From Bradyrhizobium liaoningense (GTDB lineage: Bacteria > Pseudomonadota > Alphaproteobacteria > Rhizobiales > Xanthobacteraceae), in NCBI RefSeq assembly GCF_018130785.1, contig NZ_JAFCJT010000002.1, positions 310,001 to 374,000 on the forward strand: a stretch of DNA of 64,000 nucleotides, read 5' to 3'. The notes beneath the pieces were generated by a model. It was not told the DNA's origin. It saw only the letters and a program-made list of their open reading frames with translations, and ran no database searches. The first letter of the stretch is position 1, and the number at the start of each line of letters is the position of its first letter. This document shows, piece by piece, positions 1-7,242 of this stretch. The translations under genes were made by a program, and so were the position numbers.

Positions 1-803
1 CGCAGACGAACCGCGTCCGGCCGCCCCGCACCGATCGCGGCTACCAGTCCGCCACTATCGGCCTCGAGCCGCGCCGGCATCGTGTTCATCGGCGGCGAAC
101 CCATGAAGCGGGCGACGAACAGATTGGCCGGATAGCGGTACACGGTGTCCGGATCGGCAAATTGCTGCACCACGCCGCGATGCATCACGGCGATGCGCGT
201 TGCCATCGTCATCGCCTCGATCTGGTCGTGGGTGACGTAGATGATGGTGGCGCCGATGCGCTGGTGCAGGCGCTTGATCTCCATCCGCATCTCGACGCGC
301 AGTTTTGCGTCGAGATTGGAGAGCGGCTCGTCGAACAGGAAGAGCAGGGGATCGCGCACCAGCGCCCGACCCATCGCCACGCGCTGGCGCTGGCCGCCGG
401 AGAGTTGCGACGGCTTGCGGCCGAGCAGAGGCTCGATCTGGAGCAGCTTGGCCACATTCGCAACCGCCGCGTCCTGCTCTGCCTTCGGCACGTGACGGCA
501 TTCCATGCCGAAAGTGATGTTCTGGCGGACCGTCATCGACGGATAGAGCGCGTAGGACTGGAACACCATGGCGATGTCGCGGTCCTTGGGCGGGACGTCG
601 TTGACGACGCGCCCGCCGATTTCCACGGTGCCTGCGCTCGGACGGTCAAGCCCGGCAACGATGTTGAGCAGCGTGGACTTGCCGCAGCCGGACGGCCCGA
701 CCAGCACGGTGAACTCCCCGCTTTCGATGTCGAGATCGATGCCTTTCAGCACTTCCAGATTGGCGTAGCGCTTCGACAGGGTGCGAATGCTTAGCGCGGC
801 CAT
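1..803 (-). CDS. Sugar ABC transporter ATP-binding protein (CUT1/MalK type), partial
   Basis: This is the ATPase that powers the sugar importer encoded just upstream. The first 267 residues are visible and the 3' end runs off the left edge; full MalK/UgpC-type proteins are about 350-370 residues. Walker A (GPSGCGKST) is at residues 36-44, the ABC signature LSGGQ at about 134-138, Walker B ending in LLFLFDEP at about 153-160, and the switch histidine in YVTHD near 192. The start of the regulatory C-terminal domain, with the family's usual [10 protein letters not shown] stretch, follows. The start ATG is at 803, 25 bases after the stop of the second permease. The missing C-terminus would carry the OB-fold (TOBE) part. 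It is almost certainly the last gene of the ROK-binding protein-permease-permease-ATPase operon. Confidence 0.93.
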   Translation of the reverse strand, partial: MAALSIRTLSKRYANLEVLKGIDLDIESGEFTVLVGPSGCGKSTLLNIVAGLDRPSAGTVEIGGRVVNDVPPKDRDIAMVFQSYALYPSMTVRQNITFGMECRHVPKAEQDAAVANVAKLLQIEPLLGRKPSQLSGGQRQRVAMGRALVRDPLLFLFDEPLSNLDAKLRVEMRMEIKRLHQRIGATIIYVTHDQIEAMTMATRIAVMHRGVVQQFADPDTVYRYPANLFVARFMGSPPMNTMPARLEADSGGLVAAIGAGRPDAVRL

Positions 804-828
804 GACGACTCCATTGACGGCAACTCCA

Positions 829-1686
829 TCATTTCACGGCTCCGGCGGTCAGGCCGCGTACGAAGTATTTGCCGCCGATCAGATAGATCAGTAGGGTCGG
901 CAGGGCGGCGATCATCACCGCGGCGCTTTGCACGCCATGTTGCGGGATGTCGGCGACCGCGGCGGATAGTGCGATCAGCGCGGCGGTGACCGGCTGCTGC
1001 TGACCGGTCGTGAATGTCACGCCATAGAGGAACTCGTTCCAGATATGCGTGAACTGCCAGATCACGGTGACGACCAGGATCGGCGGCGAGAGCGGCAGGA
1101 TGATGCGCCAGAAGATACGAAAGAACCCCGCGCCATCGATGCGCGCAGCTCTGATCAACTCCTGCGGGATGGCAACGTAGTAGTTTCGACAGAACAAGGT
1201 GGTGAAGGAGAGGCCCTGGATCGTGTGAATCACGACCAGGCCAGTCAGCGTGTTCATCAGGCCGGTATCGCGCAGCACGATGGTCCAGGGCAGCAAGCGC
1301 ATCTGCTGCGGAAGGAAGATGCCGAGCGTGACGATACCGTAAATCCAGCTATCGCCGCGAAAGCGCCAGAGCGAAACCGCGTAACCGGCGATCGCACCAA
1401 GCAAGGTGGAGAAGATCGTCGCGGGAATGGTCACGAGCGCGGAGTTCAGCATGTACGGCCGGATGCCGGCGCACGTCTCGGCGACGCAGAAACCGCTCCA
1501 GGCGGCGGCGTAATTGCTCCAGGCCAGGTGTTGCGGCCAGCCGATCATCGAACCCTGCGCGATCTCCTCGTTGGTACGGAGCGAGTTCAGTACGACAACA
1601 GCCAATGGCGCGAGCCATGCAGCAGCGATCAGCGAAACGATGAGATAGATCAGAATTCGGCTGGGCGCGAAGGTTCGGTTACGCAT
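829..1686 (-). CDS. Sugar ABC transporter permease (MalG/CUT1 type)
   Basis: Inner-membrane permease of a carbohydrate importer, 285 residues, with an N-terminal membrane segment ([21 protein letters not shown]) and several more. The EAA loop that contacts the ATPase reads [22 protein letters not shown]. The frame is open further upstream, but I chose the ATG at 1686 because it overlaps the stop of the preceding permease in the 8-base arrangement ATGCGTAA (1679-1686), a typical coupled operon junction. In its spacing of hydrophobic segments and its SWLAPL-like start it resembles GtsC of the Pseudomonas glucose importer (comparison from memory). The substrate is inferred to be a hexose and is not proven. 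Confidence 0.92.
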   Translation of the reverse strand: MRNRTFAPSRILIYLIVSLIAAAWLAPLAVVVLNSLRTNEEIAQGSMIGWPQHLAWSNYAAAWSGFCVAETCAGIRPYMLNSALVTIPATIFSTLLGAIAGYAVSLWRFRGDSWIYGIVTLGIFLPQQMRLLPWTIVLRDTGLMNTLTGLVVIHTIQGLSFTTLFCRNYYVAIPQELIRAARIDGAGFFRIFWRIILPLSPPILVVTVIWQFTHIWNEFLYGVTFTTGQQQPVTAALIALSAAVADIPQHGVQSAAVMIAALPTLLIYLIGGKYFVRGLTAGAVK

Positions 1687-2602
1687 GGATCGCCCGCCGG
1701 CGCTGGACATAACGCCACCCTGCATACGGCAGCAAGACCGCGAGTAAAAGGAGCAACATGAGGACTGCTGCCGCCGCTCCCCGTCCGAGCAGGCTGCGCT
1801 GGAACATCAGGTCATAGACGACAAGGGCCGGCAGCTGGGTTGCGATGCCAGGCCCGCCATTGGTGAGCGCGCGGACGAGGTCGAAGGTCGAGATGGCGAA
1901 CTGTAGCTGGATGACGATCACGGTGACGGTGATCGGCCAAAGCGTCGGCAGGATGACGCGCCGGTACATCCGGATCGGTCCGGCGCCGTCGATCTGCGCG
2001 GCCTTGATCAGGTCGGCGTCGACGGAGCGGAGGCCAGCGAGGAAGAGCGCCATCGCGAAGCCGGAGGACTGCCAGATCGCTGCGATGACAATGGTCCAGA
2101 TGGCCATGTCGCGGTCGATCAGCCAGTCGAACCGGAAGGAGGTCCAGCCGAGGTCGTGGACCAGCTTCTGGATTCCGAGGCCAGGATTGAGCAGCCAGCT
2201 CCAGACCGTGCCGGTGACCACGAACGACACCGCGAGGGGGTAGAGGAAGATCGATCGCAGCACATTCTCGCCGCGAATGCGCTGATCGAGCAGGATGGCA
2301 AGGATGAGGCCGGTCGCCAGACTCAGCAACACGAAGGCACTGCCAAACAGCAGCAGGTTGTCCAGGGCGATCTGCCAGTTCCGCGATGCCGCAACCGCGG
2401 AATAGTTGCGCAGACCCACCCAGCCCGAGATCGGGACCAGCGTGGACGGCGTGAACGAGATCCAGATCGTCCACAACGTAAACGCAATGAGATGCGCGGC
2501 GGACAATAGCAGCGGCACCCAGATCGTCAGATATTCGGGCAGCCGGCGGACCATGTCGGAGGTCGCCGGCCGGCCCGGTCTTGTCGAGACGGCGATGGTC
2601 AA
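1679..2602 (-). CDS. Sugar ABC transporter permease (MalF/CUT1 type)
   Basis: First membrane subunit of the sugar importer, 307 residues, with about six hydrophobic segments. The EAA loop reads IKAAQIDGAGPIRMYRRVILPT. The start codon is TTG at 2602 and overlaps the stop of the binding-protein gene as TTGA (2599-2602), so translation is probably coupled to it. An ATG-initiated alternative would lie at MVRRLPEY, 16 residues in, but the overlap favours TTG. It pairs with the MalG-type permease downstream to form the transmembrane channel. Confidence 0.92.
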   Translation of the reverse strand: MTIAVSTRPGRPATSDMVRRLPEYLTIWVPLLLSAAHLIAFTLWTIWISFTPSTLVPISGWVGLRNYSAVAASRNWQIALDNLLLFGSAFVLLSLATGLILAILLDQRIRGENVLRSIFLYPLAVSFVVTGTVWSWLLNPGLGIQKLVHDLGWTSFRFDWLIDRDMAIWTIVIAAIWQSSGFAMALFLAGLRSVDADLIKAAQIDGAGPIRMYRRVILPTLWPITVTVIVIQLQFAISTFDLVRALTNGGPGIATQLPALVVYDLMFQRSLLGRGAAAAVLMLLLLLAVLLPYAGWRYVQRRRAIHA

Positions 2603-3885
2603 CGTGCGCTCTCGACGGCGTCGGCGAGGCGTGTGGCCGCTTGCTCCGGCTTGATCGTCTTGTTCTTCACGTACTCCGTGATCACGTCGATCATCGCTGC
2701 GGTCATGCCGTTTTCCAGCGCCATGTTGTGCGCGAAACTGAGGAGGGCCTGATTGCTGCCGATCGCGTCTTTCAGAGCTGCTGCGGTCCGCCGTTGACCG
2801 TCCGACCAGCCTTCACCGGACAGATCGACATCGGTGCGCACGGGGATCGATCCCGTGATCTGCGAATACATCGTCTGGATCGCCGGATCCATGACGAGCT
2901 GGGCCATCAGCTGTTGGCCGGCTTGCAGGTCGGGCTCCTTGCGCTGCCAGAAGATGAAGGCATCGGCATTCAGCAGGAAAACCGGCTTGCTATTGTCGCT
3001 CGGGCCCGGGGCGATCACGAAGTCTTCGAACTTGAACCCGGCGTTGCGCAACACGCCCTGGGCCCAGCCGCCCATGATCATCATGCCCATGTCGCCGTCG
3101 ACGAAGCGCTTCAGGTTGGTCGAGAAGTGCTGGGCACCGACGTTGGGGTCCATCCAGTCGGCGATCTTGCGGACCTGCACGAACGCAGCCTTGATCTCGG
3201 GGCCCTCCAGGGCCTTCTTGTCGAGATTCATGATCGCTGAGCGATACGCGGTCGGGCTGATGCCGGCGAGCGAGGCTTCGAACTTCTGCCCGTCATCGGG
3301 GCGGGTGCCGCCGTTGGCGACGGGATATGCGACGCCGCCTGATTTCATCTTGTCGGCGAGGTCGTTGAAGTCGGCCCAGGTCACGGGGATCTTGTCGGCC
3401 TTGGCCTTGTCCATCGCGCGCTTGGAGAGGAACAGCATGTTGGTGCTGTAGATCTGCAACGGCAGCGCGATCCACTTGCCGCCCGGCTTGTGCAGTTTCG
3501 CAAGGTCCGGAGCGACGACCTTCTCGTAGCCGGCGGCCGCGACCAGGGCATCGAGATCGACGGTCGGGGCGATCTTCGACCAGGCCGCGATCTCCGGGCC
3601 CTTGAGCTGCGAGCAGGCCGGCGGATCGCCGGCGATGATCTGGGCACGCAGCTTGTTCATCATCTCGGTGGTGAAGCCGGGGACGGGCGAGTGCTGCCAG
3701 ACACCGCCTTTCTCCTCGAACTTCTTGCCGAGCGCGGTGATGGCCGCCCCATCGCTGCCTGCAGACCATTGCGAGATCGCGGTCAGGCGCGGTTTTGCCG
3801 CACCTTGTGCGCGGGCAAATGCCGGCAGAGCGAGCGCGGCGGCGGATCCAGCGAGCAGACGACGCCTTGTTGTTGTGATCGGCAT
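2599..3885 (-). CDS. Sugar ABC transporter substrate-binding protein
   Basis: Periplasmic binding protein of the importer, 428 residues. The chosen ATG at 3885 follows a strong ribosome site (GGGAGGAA) and gives a signal peptide with an RRR motif (TTRRRLLAGSAAALALPAFARA), so export could be by Tat or Sec. The frame stays open another 93 codons upstream, but that stretch is low-complexity antisense of the ROK gene and is not coding. Segments such as AGDPPACSQLKGPEI, DLDKKALEGPEIK, GMMIMGGWA, GSIPVRTDV and AHNMA line up with my memory of GtsA, the glucose/mannose-binding protein of Pseudomonas. Glucose or mannose is therefore a reasonable substrate guess, supported by the ROK regulator next door. 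It is the second gene of the operon. Confidence 0.93.
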   Translation of the reverse strand: MPITTTRRRLLAGSAAALALPAFARAQGAAKPRLTAISQWSAGSDGAAITALGKKFEEKGGVWQHSPVPGFTTEMMNKLRAQIIAGDPPACSQLKGPEIAAWSKIAPTVDLDALVAAAGYEKVVAPDLAKLHKPGGKWIALPLQIYSTNMLFLSKRAMDKAKADKIPVTWADFNDLADKMKSGGVAYPVANGGTRPDDGQKFEASLAGISPTAYRSAIMNLDKKALEGPEIKAAFVQVRKIADWMDPNVGAQHFSTNLKRFVDGDMGMMIMGGWAQGVLRNAGFKFEDFVIAPGPSDNSKPVFLLNADAFIFWQRKEPDLQAGQQLMAQLVMDPAIQTMYSQITGSIPVRTDVDLSGEGWSDGQRRTAAALKDAIGSNQALLSFAHNMALENGMTAAMIDVITEYVKNKTIKPEQAATRLADAVESAR

Positions 3886-3943
3886 GGCAGTTCCTCCCGG
3901 TGTGAACTTTCTTGGCACGTTGAGCCGTGCGGCTCTGGGCAGG

Positions 3944-5134
3944 TCAGGCGGCCTCCGTCGATGCCGCGGGCATTCCGCCGCGGCTGGCGAGACAAAAGGC
4001 GGCGAAGGCCAATGCCGCCTGCGGATCGTTGCCGTTCGAGGGCGGCACGAACGCGAGCGACACCTGCGCCAATTTCCGTCCGCCGAGAAGACATGCATCG
4101 ATCCCGTCGATGACGGCCTTTCGATCGTCCTCGGCGAGAAGCGATGGCCAGCCGCTGATGACAACGCCGCGGCATGGCTTGACGTTCAATGTGTTGCCGA
4201 TGGCGAGGCCGAGCCTGAAGAGCCGCTCCCGCAATTCCTGGCGCACCCGCGACGTGAGGGGGATCGTGGTCACCCATTCACTGCCGAGCCGGAGCAATTC
4301 TGCTTCGGTGGTGCGCAGAAGCTCGGCCAGCGCCGGCAGCGACGTATAGGATTCGACGCAGCCGTGATGGCCGCAGCGGCAACGCGGTCCGTCAGTGCCG
4401 AACACCATGTGGCCGAGCTCGACCGGCTGGAGCGCATCCTCCTCGATCGGATCGTCCATCCACGCACCCGCGACGCCCTGGCCGACAAAGACGAACAGAT
4501 GCGCATCGCTGAACGGGTAGTTTTCCGTGCGGCAACGGTGAAAGGTGGCATGGGCCACCACCGAATTGGTGAAGGCGACCGGTGTGCCCGCAAACAGCTC
4601 GCCGAACATGTCGCTGATACGTCCGACGTCGCAGGGAATGATCGGATTGCCGAACTCGCTCAAGCGGCCGAGGCCGGGAATGGTGATCCCGATCTGCGCG
4701 AGCGTGATGCGGCGGCGGCGCGTCCAGTCGCGCAGCAAGGTCAGCGCCTCGCGGAACACTTGGCCGACGGTCTCGACGGTCGGCTTTTTCGGCAGGGGAA
4801 CACGCTCGGTGTAGTGCAGTTCGCCCGCCAGGCCGCCGACGCCGATGCCGAGCCACTGACCGGTCAGCTCGAGGGCGGCAAGCGCCACCGAGCCGTCGAG
4901 CGAGACCAGGCCGGTCGGGCCGCCGACGTAAGGGGCAGGGCGCCTGACTTCCTCGATCAGGCCTTCGGCTTTCAGGTCAAACAGGATGCGCGACAGGCTC
5001 GCTTCCGACAGGCGCACGGCCTTGGCCAGCGGCGGCCGGAACGAGCCGCCGGACTGAAGCAAATGAGTTAAAATGGCAGCGCGCGTCTGCCGCCGACTTC
5101 TCGGCTGCTCCGGCATTTCCATCCCTGTCGTCAT
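3944..5134 (-). CDS. ROK family transcriptional regulator
   Basis: A 396-residue regulator, usually a repressor that senses a sugar. It has an N-terminal winged helix (about residues 15-65; the recognition region contains LSEASLSRILFDL) and a C-terminal ROK sugar-kinase fold. The ROK motif ExGH is at about 239-242 (ELGH), and the zinc motif CRCGHHGCVE follows at 252-261. The catalytic aspartate region of the active kinases is replaced by FTNSVVAHA at about 188-196, so it probably binds but does not phosphorylate sugar. It lies 58 bases upstream of the sugar-binding protein on the same strand. The first ATG (5134) overlaps a perfect inverted repeat; ATG at 5122 or 5116 is an alternative start. 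The probable role is autoregulation and control of the importer. Confidence 0.92.
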   Translation of the reverse strand: MTTGMEMPEQPRSRRQTRAAILTHLLQSGGSFRPPLAKAVRLSEASLSRILFDLKAEGLIEEVRRPAPYVGGPTGLVSLDGSVALAALELTGQWLGIGVGGLAGELHYTERVPLPKKPTVETVGQVFREALTLLRDWTRRRRITLAQIGITIPGLGRLSEFGNPIIPCDVGRISDMFGELFAGTPVAFTNSVVAHATFHRCRTENYPFSDAHLFVFVGQGVAGAWMDDPIEEDALQPVELGHMVFGTDGPRCRCGHHGCVESYTSLPALAELLRTTEAELLRLGSEWVTTIPLTSRVRQELRERLFRLGLAIGNTLNVKPCRGVVISGWPSLLAEDDRKAVIDGIDACLLGGRKLAQVSLAFVPPSNGNDPQAALAFAAFCLASRGGMPAASTEAA

Positions 5135-5153
5135 TCTTACTTAGTGTAAGAAT
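5133..5153. promoter_or_regulatory. Inverted repeat at the start of the ROK gene (probable operator)
   Basis: Perfect 8-base arms ATTCTTAC and GTAAGAAT are separated by five bases (TTAGT). The left arm touches the first possible ATG of the ROK regulator at 5134. AT-rich dyads of this kind suit a homodimeric ROK repressor, so autoregulation of the sugar operon is a reasonable inference. Confidence 0.55.
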
Positions 5154-5174
5154 TTGCGCGCGGAGCGTTTCAAC

Positions 5175-5235
5175 TGTCAAGCGTTTGCCGGCACGATGCG
5201 CCGACTTGTTGTTGTGCGCGGCAGCAAGATCGGGG
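5175..5235. repeat. Imperfect repeat copy A, flanking the GFA gene
   Basis: About 60 bases beginning TGTCAAGCG and ending near GCAAGATCGGG. A second copy starts at 5713 in the same orientation and matches at roughly three quarters of positions by eye. The two copies bracket the GFA-family gene. Confidence 0.6.
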
Positions 5236-5243
5236 CAGTCCAA

Positions 5244-5651
5244 TCAGGATCTGGGCGGTCTGCCGTCCGCCCATTCCGGCAGCTCGGCCTTCGGGTCGTA
5301 CCAGTCGGCGGCGTCCGAACGCCAGATGTGCACCTCGGGCCGTTCTGCGATTGGTGTGTCCAGGCAACCCATTCGCAGCAGGATTGTGTCCTTGCCGTCG
5401 CGGGAGGCGACGATGTGCGAGCCGCATTGCGAGCAGAAATGGCGCGTCTTGCCGGGCGAGGATTCGAAACCGCGCAGCAATTCCTCGCCCCTGGTCCAGC
5501 GAAAGCGGTCGCGCGGCACGTTGGTGACGGTGGAGAAGGCCGATCCGTGCGTCTTCCGGCAGGTCTCGCAATGGCAGTGAACGATGGCACCCGGGGCTGC
5601 GTCGACCTCGTAGGCAACGCGTCCGCAGAGGCATCTCCCGCTGAGCATCAT
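5244..5651 (-). CDS. GFA family (glutathione-dependent formaldehyde-activating enzyme-like) zinc protein
   Basis: A 135-residue protein of the GFA/CENP-V fold. It shows the zinc ligands in order: GRCLCGRVAYEV near the N-terminus, then HCHCETCRKTHGSAF, then FCSQCGSHIV. Gfa in Paracoccus was proposed to join formaldehyde to glutathione, but most members, including short ones like this, have no proven activity. The start may be either of two adjacent ATGs. It stands alone on the minus strand and is flanked by imperfect direct repeats, so it may have moved as a small unit. No promoter was recognised. Confidence 0.88.
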   Translation of the reverse strand: MMLSGRCLCGRVAYEVDAAPGAIVHCHCETCRKTHGSAFSTVTNVPRDRFRWTRGEELLRGFESSPGKTRHFCSQCGSHIVASRDGKDTILLRMGCLDTPIAERPEVHIWRSDAADWYDPKAELPEWADGRPPRS

Positions 5652-5672
5652 GGCTTCCTTTGATCTGTAATC

Positions 5673-5706
5673 GTAGGGTGGGCGCGCTTCGCTTTGCCCA
5701 CCCTAC
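5673..5706. repeat. Palindromic intergenic repeat (GTAGGGTGGGC arms)
   Basis: The arms GTAGGGTGGGC (5673-5683) and GCCCACCCTAC (5696-5706) are perfect inverted repeats around 12 bases. From memory, this GTAGGGTGGGC...GCCCACC motif is dispersed widely between genes in Bradyrhizobium and relatives. It could also act as a stem-loop in transcripts crossing it. Confidence 0.75.
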
Positions 5707-5712
5707 AAGGTC

Positions 5713-5773
5713 TGTCAAGCGCCTGCGGGCGCAATGCACGGACTCGTTGTTTTGCGTGGTGCAGCAAAATCGG
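5713..5773. repeat. Imperfect repeat copy B, flanking the GFA gene
   Basis: Partner of the copy at 5175. It begins TGTCAAGCG and ends near GCAAAATCGGG, immediately after the GTAGGGTGGGC palindrome. The 203 bases between the GFA gene and the hydrolase gene hold this copy, the palindrome and no recognisable gene. Confidence 0.6.
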
Positions 5774-5854
5774 GCGCCGGCTCGATATAACCACCCGCTC
5801 GGGGGGCCATGGCGTTGCCAGCAGCCGGCGCACGATCCAGCGAATGGCGAGGCG

Positions 5855-7216
5855 TCAGATCGTAAACGTTCTTCCGATGGCCTCGGCCGTTTCCTTCTGA
5901 ACGAAGTAGTTGGTGTGATGCACGTTGGGGTTCGTGCCGAAATCATGGACGATCTTCACCTGGCGCTGGTCCGCGACTTCGGACATCGACGAGGTGTCGA
6001 CGACCAGGTCGTTGTCGGCCTCGAAGATGATGTCGGCTCCGAGGTCGCCGAGGCGCTGCATCGGCTTGGAAAATATCCGGAGGAAATTCCAGCCGATCGC
6101 CGTCGGTTCGAAATTCGATTTGATCGCGAAGTACTGGATGGGCTGGGCGCCAAACGCGCCGCTCCCGGTATTCATGCGCAGCCGCCGGATCTCCTCGTTG
6201 TTACCGGTGCGGGACTGTGCATCGAGCCCGGGAACGAGAGCCAGGGCGGCATCGAAGATCGGTGTTTTGGCAGCCAGATTGGTGACGGTACTGAACACCC
6301 GCAACAATCCGCTGGCTGCGAGGAAGAAGGGATTGGCGGCGGCGAGATCCGCGCCGGCGCGCAGGGCGTCCGCGATGTTCGTCAACAGATCGAGCGTGCT
6401 GCGCAGACGCGGGGCGGCGGCCAGGCTGGTGCCGCCGAGCGGCGAGCCGACGAAAATCACCCTGCGCTCCAGTGCGGGCTCGCAAAATCCCTCGCATAGC
6501 CACCGGGCCACGAGCCCGCCGCGGCTGTGGCAGACGATGTCGAGTTCCTTTGGCGCCGGCCGCAACAATGCGGCGAGGTCGAAGGCGTTCATCACCGGGC
6601 TCACGCTGAGCGTCGGGTGGTCGTAGGCGAGCACGAAGTCATACTTCGCCTCCGCTCTTCTCAGCAGCTGTAGACCCTCGGGAACCTTTGCCAGTCCGTT
6701 CGTGATGAGAGCTGCAGATTCGCTGAACGTCCCGTGGATCAGCAGCAATACGCGCTTGCCTGCAATTTGAGGCACGTCGGTGAGCGCCAGCGGCTGGAGT
6801 TTGCCTTGCACCAGCCGACTGAGGCCTGTCGACGGTTTGACCGCATAAGACGCACCTGGTGTCAGCGTCCTGTCGAGCTTGAGGAGCGCATCATAGACCT
6901 GCGACGTTTCGAGAGCCTCGAAGGCGTACTGCTTTACGATTTGTCCCGCCGGGAGTGCGGCGCGCGATCCGGCGCGACTGGACATCATCGGAATGGCAGC
7001 GCCGAGGCGCCATCTCAGGATCCCGCCGTCGCGCACGAGTGAAATGATCTGCTGCTCCGGCAGCCGGTCCGCCGGATCGGTCGGCGGGCGCTGGCGCCGA
7101 TAGGTCGGCCGGGATGATTGCATCCGCATCACGTCTGTAAGCCGATCGACCGGCCGGACGCCTTCGATTTCCGGCATCGCCGCGAGCCAATCATCGAAAG
7201 GAACGGGCGTAGTCAT
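5855..7216 (-). CDS. Alpha/beta hydrolase (lipase/esterase-like) paired with a CHAT protein
   Basis: A 453-residue protein. The first 150 residues match nothing I know; the rest is an alpha/beta-hydrolase core. The oxyanion segment LLLIHGTFS is at about 157-165, the nucleophile elbow VCHSRGG at 228-234 with Ser231, a likely acid in NDLVVDTSSM (about 402-411), and a likely catalytic histidine in NVHHTNYF (about 431-438). No signal peptide is visible, so it is probably cytoplasmic. It starts 26 bases after the stop of the CHAT gene on the same strand, which indicates one operon. The substrate could be a phospholipid, a peptide or another ester; the sequence does not say. I recall a group of alpha/beta hydrolases (DUF7379-like) that occur beside or fused to CHAT proteins; membership here is a guess. 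Confidence 0.85.
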   Translation of the reverse strand: MTTPVPFDDWLAAMPEIEGVRPVDRLTDVMRMQSSRPTYRRQRPPTDPADRLPEQQIISLVRDGGILRWRLGAAIPMMSSRAGSRAALPAGQIVKQYAFEALETSQVYDALLKLDRTLTPGASYAVKPSTGLSRLVQGKLQPLALTDVPQIAGKRVLLLIHGTFSESAALITNGLAKVPEGLQLLRRAEAKYDFVLAYDHPTLSVSPVMNAFDLAALLRPAPKELDIVCHSRGGLVARWLCEGFCEPALERRVIFVGSPLGGTSLAAAPRLRSTLDLLTNIADALRAGADLAAANPFFLAASGLLRVFSTVTNLAAKTPIFDAALALVPGLDAQSRTGNNEEIRRLRMNTGSGAFGAQPIQYFAIKSNFEPTAIGWNFLRIFSKPMQRLGDLGADIIFEADNDLVVDTSSMSEVADQRQVKIVHDFGTNPNVHHTNYFVQKETAEAIGRTFTI

Positions 7217-7242
7217 GCGGGCTCCGTGTTTTGTCGCCGGCG

